Counted from the stretch's first letter, positions 1 through 6,379 are shown. The stretch: 7,577 nt of DNA from Candidatus Cloacimonadota bacterium (GCA_030626645.1 DAOUTP010000081.1:1-7577); one strand, 5' to 3'. Notes: a model not told the origin generated them from the letters alone. Made by a program: numbers and translations.

Positions 1-84
1 AATCTGTAATTATTTGTAAAATATAAAGATAAGATATAGCTAAATAGTCTGTTTAAAAAATTTTGCGAAAATAATAAAAAATCT
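1..84. other. AT-rich intergenic leader, no gene seen
   Basis: This stretch is AT-rich with runs of A and T. I see no convincing coding sequence, RNA gene or terminator hairpin in it. It is probably the spacer between an upstream gene outside the window and the tRNA-Asp promoter. Confidence 0.5.
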
Positions 85-112
85 TTGACACATAAAACCG
101 CAAATCTAAAAG
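85..112 (+). promoter_or_regulatory. Probable sigma-70-type promoter of tRNA-Asp
   Basis: A perfect -35 hexamer TTGACA (85-90) is followed, after a 16-bp spacer, by TAAAAG (107-112), which matches the -10 consensus at 4 of 6 bases. Transcription would start near 119, giving a short 5' leader before the mature tRNA begins at 140. This is a match to the general bacterial consensus; the organism's own promoter rules are unknown. Confidence 0.5.
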
Positions 113-139
113 TGCCCAAGTGAATTTAGTGAGATATGC

Positions 140-217
140 GGGGGCGTAGTTCAGTTTGGTTAGAACGCCTGCCTGTCACGCAGGAGGTCGCGAGTTCGAG
201 TCCCGTCGCTCCCGCCA
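140..217 (+). tRNA. tRNA-Asp (anticodon GUC), CCA encoded
   Basis: A complete cloverleaf can be drawn. The acceptor stem is 140-146 with 207-213, containing one G-U wobble (143/210). The D arm starts at GTTC (149). The anticodon stem CCTGC/GCAGG is at 168-172 and 180-184, with loop CTGTCAC carrying GUC at 175-177. The T loop TTCGAGT is at 195-201. Discriminator G214 and an encoded CCA (215-217) complete it. The anticodon arm and T loop closely resemble E. coli tRNA-Asp. The T stem (190-194 with 202-206) has one A-C mismatch (193/203, pair 52:62), where G-C is usual. The gene has a promoter upstream and a terminator downstream. Fragments of its 3' half recur at about 272-309, 363-367 and 6746-6764. 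Confidence 0.95.
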
Positions 218-224
218 TTATAAA
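199..224 (+). repeat. 26-bp direct repeat, left copy (tRNA-Asp 3' end, att-like)
   Basis: These 26 bases run from the T loop through the CCA end into the first bases of the trailer. They are repeated without mismatch at 6746-6771. Duplication of a tRNA 3' end at the two borders of a DNA segment is the classic footprint of tRNA-targeted integration, with the intact tRNA at one border. I see no integrase gene between the copies, so the att-site reading is inference; the repeat itself is directly visible. Confidence 0.65.
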
Positions 225-259
225 TGAAGCCGGTCAATTATGATCGGCTTTTTTGTTTG
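213..259 (+). repeat. 47-bp direct repeat, copy 1 (tRNA tail plus terminator)
   Basis: The last five bases of the tRNA gene (CGCCA), its AT-rich trailer and the whole terminator hairpin with T tract are repeated without mismatch at 363-409, exactly 150 bp downstream. The identity stops at 259, where copy 1 is followed by A and copy 2 by G. Perfect identity in a noncoding stretch suggests a recent duplication or active gene conversion. Confidence 0.9.
227..254 (+). terminator. Intrinsic terminator of tRNA-Asp
   Basis: AAGCCGGTC (227-235) and GATCGGCTT (242-250) form a 9-bp stem with one G-U pair, around a 6-base loop AATTAT. The stem runs into a T tract through 254. It begins 10 bases after the tRNA CCA and is the expected transcription end of the tRNA unit. 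Confidence 0.85.
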
Positions 260-362
260 ATCGGATTAGTTACGCAGGAGGTCGTCCCGATAAGTCGGGA
301 AGTCCCGTCCACAGATCGGCTTTACGAAGTAAAACGATACTGCAGAATTCTTCTTGCTAAAG
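260..362 (+). other. Degenerate tRNA-Asp remnants between the two 47-bp repeats
   Basis: This 103-bp stretch holds pieces of the neighbouring tRNA unit in order. Bases 272-284 equal tRNA bases 178-190 (13 bases from the anticodon stem into the variable region). Bases 301-309 equal tRNA 199-207. Bases 314-322 equal the distal terminator arm GATCGGCTT. Between the first two lies a perfect 6-bp inverted repeat, TCCCGA-TAAG-TCGGGA (285-300). Together with copy 2 of the 47-bp repeat, this looks like the decayed remains of a second tRNA-Asp 3' half, broken by a small palindrome. It has no anticodon arm or acceptor 5' strand, so it is not a functional tRNA. Confidence 0.6.
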
Positions 363-409
363 CGCCATTATAAATGAAGCCGGTCAATTATGATCGGCTT
401 TTTTGTTTG
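363..409 (+). repeat. 47-bp direct repeat, copy 2, abutting the GIY-YIG gene
   Basis: This is a perfect copy of 213-259. It includes a second complete terminator hairpin (377-385 with 392-400, T tract to 404). The final G of the repeat (409) is already the first base of the GGAGAG ribosome binding site for the GIY-YIG start at 419. A functional terminator hairpin thus sits immediately upstream of a start codon. It would stop read-through from the tRNA promoter, or serve as a structured 5' leader. Confidence 0.9.
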
Positions 410-418
410 GAGAGTGAT

Positions 419-709
419 ATGTTTTATACTTACATTATTTATTCAAAATTAACGGACAAATATTACGTTGGTTACACTCATGATCTCAAATTAAGATTAG
501 AACGACATAATTCAGGTTGGAGCAAATCAACAAAATCAGGAATTCCTTGGGAGCTTGTTTACAATGAGAAGTTTGAAATTAAATCTGAAGCAATAAAAAG
601 AGAGAATGAAATTAAAAGAAAGAAAAGCAGAAAGTATATTGAGGAAATGATAAAAGAAATATGTGGTATTATGACAGATCCTGAACCTCAAGAAGAAACT
701 ATTAATTAA
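419..709 (+). CDS. Small GIY-YIG domain nuclease-like protein (96 aa)
   Basis: This is a single-domain GIY-YIG protein of the short YhbQ/UPF0213-like type, often mislabelled as an excinuclease subunit. Counting from the ATG at 419, the TYI of the GIY motif is at residues 4-6, YVG of the YIG motif at 16-18, the catalytic-type Arg in LKLRLERHN at 26, and the metal-binding-type Glu in AIKRENEIK at 62. A basic KRKKSRKYI helix follows at 66-74. The reading frame is open back to ATG 374, but that start would translate the terminator repeat. ATG 419 begins exactly at the domain and has GGAGAG four bases upstream, so I chose it. The last 15 residues are acidic and not part of the domain. Cellular substrates of this group are poorly known. 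Its position directly behind a duplicated tRNA tail suggests a link to mobility, which is inference. Confidence 0.88.
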   Translation: MFYTYIIYSKLTDKYYVGYTHDLKLRLERHNSGWSKSTKSGIPWELVYNEKFEIKSEAIKRENEIKRKKSRKYIEEMIKEICGIMTDPEPQEETIN

Positions 710-843
710 ATTGGGTGGTTTGTGTTATCAGTGCTTTTTGCCTGAATCGTTCCGATTCCGCTGCACACGCAGAACATTATCTGCATCTAATATAAATACA
801 ATGGGAGTTTTCGAAAAACACAATACAATAACTATAAAAAGAT

Positions 844-872
844 TTGACAGTTTCCCCATTCTTAAATAAATA
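844..872 (+). promoter_or_regulatory. Probable promoter of the TrmB-like regulator
   Basis: A perfect TTGACA (844-849) is followed, after 17 bp, by TAAATA (867-872), a weak -10 element. Transcription would start around 879, inside or just before the inverted repeat that covers the ribosome binding site. The rest of the 710-898 spacer holds a small hairpin (GAATCG-TTC-CGATTC, 744-758) and no gene. Confidence 0.45.
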
Positions 873-896
873 TACCCCCATGGTGGTGGAGGTATA
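871..896 (+). promoter_or_regulatory. Inverted repeat overlapping the ribosome binding site
   Basis: TATACCCCC (871-879) and GGAGGTATA (888-896) are complementary at 8 of 9 positions (one C-A mismatch) around an 8-base centre. The right arm contains the GGAGG Shine-Dalgarno of the GTG start at 899. If both arms are transcribed, the hairpin would bury the ribosome binding site. As DNA, the same palindrome is a plausible operator for autoregulation by the encoded HTH protein. Which of the two applies cannot be told from sequence alone. Confidence 0.55.
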
Positions 897-898
897 AA

Positions 899-1726
899 GT
901 GAATGGAAATAGTAAGTTTTTAAATAGCCTGAAAAATTTAGGCTTTAGTGAGCGACAGGCTAAGGTTTATGCAGCGTTATTAGAAAAAAGGGATGCATCT
1001 CTTACTGATCTGCAAAAGATCTCGGTAGTTCCGCACAACAAAGTAAGCGAGGTAGTTAATTACCTGCTACGCGAAGGATATTGCAGTGCAAAAAAAATCG
1101 GCAACAGAAGATATTTCAATGTTGTCAGCCCAAAATCTTCGTTTAGCAGCTCTTTGAAAAACATGGAAGATAATTTGACTGAAAGTTATAAGCTAACCAA
1201 TGAAATGGAAGAAATGTATAATAATTCCGATAAAACCAAAGAACCTTTTGAATACATAGAGGTTTTTCATGGAAATAATAATATTCAACAAAAATTCTGC
1301 GATTTAGTGAGTAATTCCAAAAACGAGATATTGTCATTCACAAAACCTCCCTGGGCTTCTGTAACCCCCGATGAAGAAAAAATGCAGGGAGATGTACATA
1401 GTGAATTTTGTAAGCGTAATGGCAAAATGAGAACTATTTACGAAATAAAGAGTGCAGATGAGAATGACATTATTTCTACCATGGAAAGAGATCGTAAAGT
1501 AGGTGAACAAAGTAGAATCTCGACTTCCCTACCAATCAAGATGTTCATTTTTGATCGCAAAGCATTATTAATTGCCGATGCATCACCTTTAAGCTTAACA
1601 AATGAACTCAGGATGACTCTTATAAAACAGCAGACTATTGTAAATGCATTTATTGCTTTATTCGATTATTTCTGGCAACAATCCATGGATATTAATTCGT
1701 GGAAAGCTAAGCAAAATAATAATTAA
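899..1726 (+). CDS. TrmB-family transcriptional regulator (275 aa)
   Basis: The protein has the two-part layout of TrmB-type regulators, which are common in archaea and scattered in bacteria. A winged helix-turn-helix spans about residues 10-75 (LKNLGFSERQAKVYAALLEK, then the recognition-helix region VPHNKVSEVVNYLLREGY and a wing around KKIGNRRYF). A charged linker, possibly coiled coil, runs from about 80 to 112. The C-terminal effector domain, about 115-265, is of the phospholipase-D-like fold used by TrmB proteins (IEVFHGNNNIQQKF, then LPIKMFIFDRKALLIAD). No HKD catalytic motif is visible, so the domain probably senses a ligand rather than catalyses. The start is GTG with GGAGG six bases upstream. 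The gene is monocistronic by spacing, 165 bp ahead of the secreted-protein operon, which it may control. Its ligand is unknown. Confidence 0.82.
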   Translation: MNGNSKFLNSLKNLGFSERQAKVYAALLEKRDASLTDLQKISVVPHNKVSEVVNYLLREGYCSAKKIGNRRYFNVVSPKSSFSSSLKNMEDNLTESYKLTNEMEEMYNNSDKTKEPFEYIEVFHGNNNIQQKFCDLVSNSKNEILSFTKPPWASVTPDEEKMQGDVHSEFCKRNGKMRTIYEIKSADENDIISTMERDRKVGEQSRISTSLPIKMFIFDRKALLIADASPLSLTNELRMTLIKQQTIVNAFIALFDYFWQQSMDINSWKAKQNNN

Positions 1727-1781
1727 AAAAAATGAGAAAAATTCTCCGTGATTAATTATTGTAAAGAGTTATTGATATGTG

Positions 1782-1808
1782 AATTTCGAAATTTTGGTTA
1801 TTTATAAT
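1782..1808 (+). promoter_or_regulatory. Candidate operator and -10 upstream of the secreted-protein operon
   Basis: A perfect 12-bp palindrome AATTTCGAAATT (1782-1793) lies nine bases before a perfect TATAAT (1803-1808). The palindrome covers most of the place where a -35 box would be, and no good -35 hexamer is present. That fits a promoter dependent on, or blocked by, a regulator. A second, weaker option is TTGAAA (1838-1843), 17 bp, TTTAAA (1861-1866). The TrmB-like protein encoded just upstream is the obvious candidate ligand-responsive factor, but this is inference. Confidence 0.35.
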
Positions 1809-1891
1809 TGAACTTTTACTATCGCAACTTAGTTTTTTTGAAAACTTGATTAATTAGACATTTAAATGTAATTTTAAAAGAGGAGATGAAA

Positions 1892-4348
1892 ATGAAAAAA
1901 ACACTAAATATCTTATGTATCATGTTTCTTCTTTCTGGAACTTTGCTCTTTGCAGCAAATGAAAGGAAAGTAGAAATACCAGTTAACGATTTTGATCCAA
2001 ATAATAGCAGTCATTATTCTGGATTATTTTCAGATGATATTTGGGATCTGCAATTCTCATATGATGTAGATACTCCATCCGGATTAACCGGTATGGCCGG
2101 TGCCGAAACTGACGGAACTTATCTCTATGGAACTAAGTGGGCAGGAACTGAAATCGTAAAATTCGACCTGCAAGGTAACTTTATAGAGACATTTACTATT
2201 CCTGGTGTATCTGCACTTAGAGATCTGGCCTATGATGGAACTTATTTCTATGGCAGTAATGCTTCTGACTATATCTGGGAAATGGATTTTGATACACAAA
2301 CATTGATAAGCACAATAACTACACCTGGTAGCGTTAGATCTATTGCTTATGACAGTGATCTTGATGGTTTCTGGTACAACAACTTCTCAACTGATCTTCA
2401 CTTTGTTGACAGAACAGGTGCTTTGCAAAACACAATTGCAACTCCTCCAAGTATGTATGGATGTGCTTATGATAATTTCACTTCTGGCGGACCGTATCTA
2501 TGGATCTTCACTGGAACATCATCTGGGTTAGGATGTCAGATTGAACAGTATGACCTAAACACTCTTACTCTTACAGGTGAAACTCACAGTGTAAGCGGTG
2601 ATTTGGGAGCTTATATTGCAGGTGGTTTGTTCCTTGAGGCGAATCTCATTCCTGGAAAGATCACTCTTGGTGGTTTAGCTCAAGGTTCTCCAGGCCTGCT
2701 GTTTGGTTATGAAATAGGTGACTCAGCTCCATTAGATGCACCTTTTGCACCTACAGATGTTGTTGTAACACCAGATGCCGGTGGTGCTCTTGAAGCTGTT
2801 ATTGATTGGGTTTGCCCAGATCTGACAGTTGGTGGTGCAACTCTTACAGATCTTGATGGAATGGAAGTATATCGTGATGATGTATTGATCTATACAGACT
2901 CTTCACCAACAATTGGTGGTGCTGGATCTTATACAGATGCAGCTGTTCCATCTTCTGACACTTATGCATATAAAGTTGTTGGATTCAATGATGCCGGGGA
3001 AGGTATCCCAGTTGTTGTTGCTGTATGGATTGGTGAAGATGTTCCTAATGTTGTTGAAGATCTTCTACTTGTTGGTGAATTTGGTCATGGTCACCTTACA
3101 TGTACAACTCCTACAACCGGTCTAAACGGCGGTGCTTTTAATAACGCTATTCTTGGATACCACATCGAAAGAAATGATGGAGCTATGTTTGAGGTAACGG
3201 GTTTACTTACAGAATATTGGGACACAACTATTCCTGGTGCTGCTAATTATTACTATGAAGTTACAGCATACAATACCATAGGCGATGGTGGTGTTGCAAC
3301 TTCTAATACTGCTCTTCTAAATGCTGGCGGTACTCTTGTTATGGAAGATTTTAGCACCTGGTTACCAGCAGGATGGACAGAAACCTCAACTTCCGGTGAA
3401 ATCAACTGGTATCAGAGCACAAGTAACTTTGCAGGTGGAATTGCTCCAGAAGCTTGCTTCTATTACTACCCTTCAACTGTAGCAACACAAAGATTAATTT
3501 CACCTATTCTGGATACTTCCGGTGCATCAGAATTGGATTTGGAATTCAAACATACTATAACTGATTATAATGGGGATTATGCGTTATACGTTCAAACTAC
3601 AAGTGATGGAACTACCTGGAATAATGTACTGGTAATCCCACCTGCTTCCATTCCTGCTACAACAGTTGTTGAAACTGTTACAACTCCCGATGTAGGTTCA
3701 GCAACCTTCCAAATTGCCTGGGTATTTGATGGTGATTCATATAATATCACTGAATGGTACTTAGATGATGTTATGGTCGTAGGTCCATATAGTTCTCCTG
3801 ATCCTGGATATATTACAGGTACAGTAACCCTGGAAGGTGGAACTGGAGACGTGGAAGATGTTCAAGTAACAGCAGCTTATATGACTGTTAATCCTGACGA
3901 TACCGGTTTTTATGAAATTGAAATTTTACCGGGTACGTTCGATGTAACAGCTATTCTTGATGGTTATGAGCCAGATATAGTAGCAGGCGTAGTTGTTGAT
4001 GAAGGTGCTACTACGTCAGATGTAGATCTTGTACTTGAAGCAATTGTTGGCGCTGATGATGAAGTAGTAGTTACAACAAAACTTCTAAGCAATTATCCTA
4101 ATCCGTTCAATCCAGTTACAAATATTGCTTATTCAATTAATGAGACAGGTAATGTTACAATAGACGTCTACAATTTAAAGGGTCAGCTTGTTAAATCACT
4201 TGTGGATGAAGTAATAGAAATTGGTGATCACATAGTAACATGGAACGGCAGAGATAATTCAAATAAATCTGTATCAAGCGGTGTATACTTCTACAAGATG
4301 AAGTCTAGCAACTTTACTTCAACTAAGAAAATGATTTTGATCAAATAA
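1892..4348 (+). CDS. Secreted multidomain surface protein with C-terminal sorting domain (818 aa)
   Basis: An exported protein with an N-terminal signal peptide (MKKTLNILCIMFLLSGTLLFA, cleavage probably after residue 20-22). Visible regions are: a propeller-like repeat region with recurring AYDG/YFYG strands, about 55-272; two fibronectin type III-like modules, about 282-380 and 385-475; a jelly-roll 'choice-of-anchor J'-like domain starting MEDFSTWLPAGW, about 482-632; a carboxypeptidase-regulatory-like beta sandwich (GYITGTVTLEGGTGDVEDV), about 639-716; and a sorting or anchoring domain, 733-818, opening with SNYPNPFNP and ending KKMILIK. I chose ATG 1892 over 1886 because AGGAG (1881-1885) lies six bases before 1892 but directly abuts 1886. 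The likely role is adhesion, glycan or matrix binding, or surface structure; no catalytic motif is evident. It is the first gene of a likely two-gene operon. Whether a type IX secretion system is present cannot be seen here. Confidence 0.85.
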   Translation: MKKTLNILCIMFLLSGTLLFAANERKVEIPVNDFDPNNSSHYSGLFSDDIWDLQFSYDVDTPSGLTGMAGAETDGTYLYGTKWAGTEIVKFDLQGNFIETFTIPGVSALRDLAYDGTYFYGSNASDYIWEMDFDTQTLISTITTPGSVRSIAYDSDLDGFWYNNFSTDLHFVDRTGALQNTIATPPSMYGCAYDNFTSGGPYLWIFTGTSSGLGCQIEQYDLNTLTLTGETHSVSGDLGAYIAGGLFLEANLIPGKITLGGLAQGSPGLLFGYEIGDSAPLDAPFAPTDVVVTPDAGGALEAVIDWVCPDLTVGGATLTDLDGMEVYRDDVLIYTDSSPTIGGAGSYTDAAVPSSDTYAYKVVGFNDAGEGIPVVVAVWIGEDVPNVVEDLLLVGEFGHGHLTCTTPTTGLNGGAFNNAILGYHIERNDGAMFEVTGLLTEYWDTTIPGAANYYYEVTAYNTIGDGGVATSNTALLNAGGTLVMEDFSTWLPAGWTETSTSGEINWYQSTSNFAGGIAPEACFYYYPSTVATQRLISPILDTSGASELDLEFKHTITDYNGDYALYVQTTSDGTTWNNVLVIPPASIPATTVVETVTTPDVGSATFQIAWVFDGDSYNITEWYLDDVMVVGPYSSPDPGYITGTVTLEGGTGDVEDVQVTAAYMTVNPDDTGFYEIEILPGTFDVTAILDGYEPDIVAGVVVDEGATTSDVDLVLEAIVGADDEVVVTTKLLSNYPNPFNPVTNIAYSINETGNVTIDVYNLKGQLVKSLVDEVIEIGDHIVTWNGRDNSNKSVSSGVYFYKMKSSNFTSTKKMILIK

Positions 4349-4388
4349 ATTTATATATTGAAATATTGAAAAAATTAAGGAGGAAATT

Positions 4389-6359
4389 ATGAGAAAATTT
4401 CTTATTTTGGCCTTTCTTTGCTTGTTAGTTGTGAGTTCACAGCTTTTTGCAGTTTGGCAAGTTGGAGAACCAATTACAGATGATTATTCATGGACAGACA
4501 GTAATGGAGAAGATCATTCTATCCACGAATTGACTGAAGCAGGTAAAGCTGTCGTTATTTTCTGGGGAGAAAGTTGGTGAGGTGGCTGCACAGCGGCGGC
4601 GCCGTTTATGGAATCTTGGTGGAACACACAAAATCCTGACGAAGTTTATTACATTGCCACTTACGATTGGTCTGAAATAGGTGTGTATATGCCATACTCG
4701 ACAGAAGTTTATGGCTATTTGGGGGATTTTGGAAATGGATATGTCCCTTTCTTTGTAGTTATAGGAGCTAGCAATATCTTAATGTACGGTGATAATGATT
4801 ACCAACCAGCTTTGGATATGGTTCCGGAAGCAATTGCATCTTTTATGCTTGGTGCTAATTTTGCATCTAATGTACAAGTTGGTCCATTAGATCTCGGTGT
4901 ACAGTTTACAAGTATGTCAACTCCAGCCACAGGAGTAATAGACGCATGGGAATGGGATTTTGATGGTGATGGTCAAATCGATAGCACAGAGGAAAATCCT
5001 TATTATCTTTACACTGAATTTGGAAGCTATGATGTTTCTCTTACTGTATATCTTGATGGTGAAAGTGATACAATTACTCTTGAAAATTATATCACAGTTA
5101 ATGATGGTTCTAATATTTATGGACCTCTTTCCGGTATCTGGCATGCAGAAAACACTTACAACATAACAGGTGATGTTAATATTGCTGAAGGTGATGAACT
5201 AATAATAAACCCTGGTGTTGAATTACAATTTGCTACGGATATGCAATTTGTGATTAATGGACTTCTGTTAGCTGATGCTTCATCTACAAGAGGTGAACCT
5301 ATTGTGTTCAGTTCAGAAACTTCATGGAATGGTATAAGGTTCTTCGACACACTTGAAGATAATCTTCTTGTGAATTGCGAAATATCTGATGCTTCTGTTT
5401 CCGCTATCAAAGTAGAAGGTGACTCTAAGGTTGATATTATTGGTTGTAAGATATTTGAAAACAATAGTTCTGCTATAGAGATCATTGGATCCGATAATGT
5501 TTTGATCTCACAAAATATTATTGCCAACAATACAAATTCCGGTAATACTGCTGGTATAATCTGTAATACATCTTCTGTAGAGATCACAAATAATGTGATC
5601 GTGAATAATACAGGACAATGGGGTGCATTTAATTTATCAAATGGTTCTAATGCGATAATAACTAATAATACTATCGCAAATAATTTATCAACTAATAATA
5701 ATGGTACAACTCCATATCTGATGTTTCTGATGAATTCGGTTCCGGTTATTACCAACTCGATCATCATTGATAGCGGTGAAATATATTTCCCACAAAGTAC
5801 ACCAATAATTACATATAGTTGTGTAACTGGTGGATTTGCAGGTGAAGGAAATATTGATGAAGATCCACTCTTTGTAGCACCAACAGAAGGAGATGGAACA
5901 GATTATAATGGTCTGATCGCATCTTGGTGGCTGCAGGTGGGATCACCTTGTATCGATGCAGGTAATCCTGATGCAATGTACAACGATGCAGACGGTACTA
6001 GAAACGATATGGGAGCTTATGGTGGTCCTAATGGAATGGAGCCAACAGATTCTGATGACAACACAGTTGATGTGATCGCTGTAAACTCTATCTCTGTTTA
6101 TCCAAATCCATTTAATCCAACTGCCAATATCGCTCTTTCTATAAATGAGAATGATATTCAGCAGCCTGTATCAGTTAAGATATTCAACATAAAGGGTCAG
6201 CTTGTTAAAACAATTGTGAATAATGAGATCGTGCAAAATACAAACTTTGTATGGAATGGAAAAGACAACAAAGGTAATTCTACCTCCAGTGGAATGTATT
6301 TTGTGAAGATGAAGACAGCAACATCTGAAGTTTCTAAGAAAATGCTGTTGATTAAATAA
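4389..6359 (+). CDS. Secreted thioredoxin-like selenoprotein fused to PKD, beta-helix and sorting domains (656 aa, in-frame UGA at codon 64)
   Basis: Read with TGA 4578-4580 as one residue, the frame is continuous from ATG 4389 to TAA 6357-6359. Signal peptide: residues 1-21. Redoxin/TlpA-like thioredoxin domain: about 22-160, with VGEPITDDYSWTDSNG at the front and beta strand VVIFWGESW leading into U64-G-G-C67, where family members carry CxxC. A cis-Pro motif VPFFVVIG has Pro at 120. PKD-type beta sandwich: about 165-238 (WEWDFDGDGQID, then YDVSLTVYLDG). Right-handed parallel beta-helix repeats: about 250-470, with a capping DEDPLF/SPCIDAGNPD region to about 540. YPNPFNP-type sorting domain: about 566-656. 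AAGGAGG lies five bases before the start. The gene follows its neighbour by 40 bp and ends at a strong terminator, so both are probably cotranscribed. The predicted role is a cell-surface thiol/selenol oxidoreductase on a scaffold. A sequencing error or a stop-mutated Cys codon is the main alternative. An unaware annotation would give two ORFs (4389-4580 and 4608-6359). Confidence 0.8.
4578..4607 (+). promoter_or_regulatory. UGA (Sec) codon and candidate bacterial SECIS hairpin
   Basis: Right after the TGA, a stem AGCGGC (4592-4597) pairs with GCCGUU (4601-4606; one G-U) around the loop GGC (4598-4600). A 4-bp G/C core closes the loop. The loop begins 18 bases past the TGA and starts with G, matching the published general description of bacterial SECIS elements (small apical loop with an early G, roughly 16-37 bases downstream). 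A competing fold pairs GGUG-GCUGC (4581-4589) with GCGGC-GG-CGCC (4593-4603) around ACA. The codons used here (GCG GCG GCG CCG) are out of character for this AT-rich gene, suggesting selection on RNA structure. This would recruit SelB, which is not encoded in the window. Confidence 0.65.
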
Positions 6360-6379
6360 GAAAAATAATATTGATAGTA

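Noticed and set aside
213..409. CRISPR-like or tandem repeat array
   Set aside because: There are only two full copies, each made of tRNA tail plus terminator, and the sequence between them is tRNA-derived rather than a spacer.
374..418. Upstream ATG at 374 as the GIY-YIG start
   Set aside because: It lies inside the duplicated terminator repeat, has no ribosome binding site, and adds 15 residues encoded by the hairpin. ATG 419 with GGAGAG fits the domain start.
1886..1891. ATG 1886 as the start of the first secreted protein
   Set aside because: The AGGAG ribosome binding site directly abuts it, leaving no spacer. ATG 1892 is six bases away and starts a standard signal peptide.
4355..4370. 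Tandem ATATTGAA repeat between the two secreted-protein genes
   Set aside because: Only two 8-base units in an AT-rich 40-bp spacer; no sign of function.
4578..4580. Genome-wide UGA reassignment (Trp or Gly code) as the reason for the in-frame TGA
   Set aside because: The long ORFs at 899, 1892, 4608 and 6853 contain no other in-frame TGA and use TGG for Trp. A reassigned code would show many TGA codons.
4389..4607. Pseudogene or frameshift explanation for the split gene
   Set aside because: Both parts are in the same frame with no indel. The downstream 580 residues are intact with clear domains, and the TGA falls exactly on the catalytic Cys position. A sequencing error in a Cys codon remains a lesser alternative and is listed as a refuting test.
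5156..5767. 203-codon open frame on the minus strand
   Set aside because: It is a shadow of the beta-helix region in the opposite strand. Its translation has no recognisable domain, and the plus-strand protein is clearly real.
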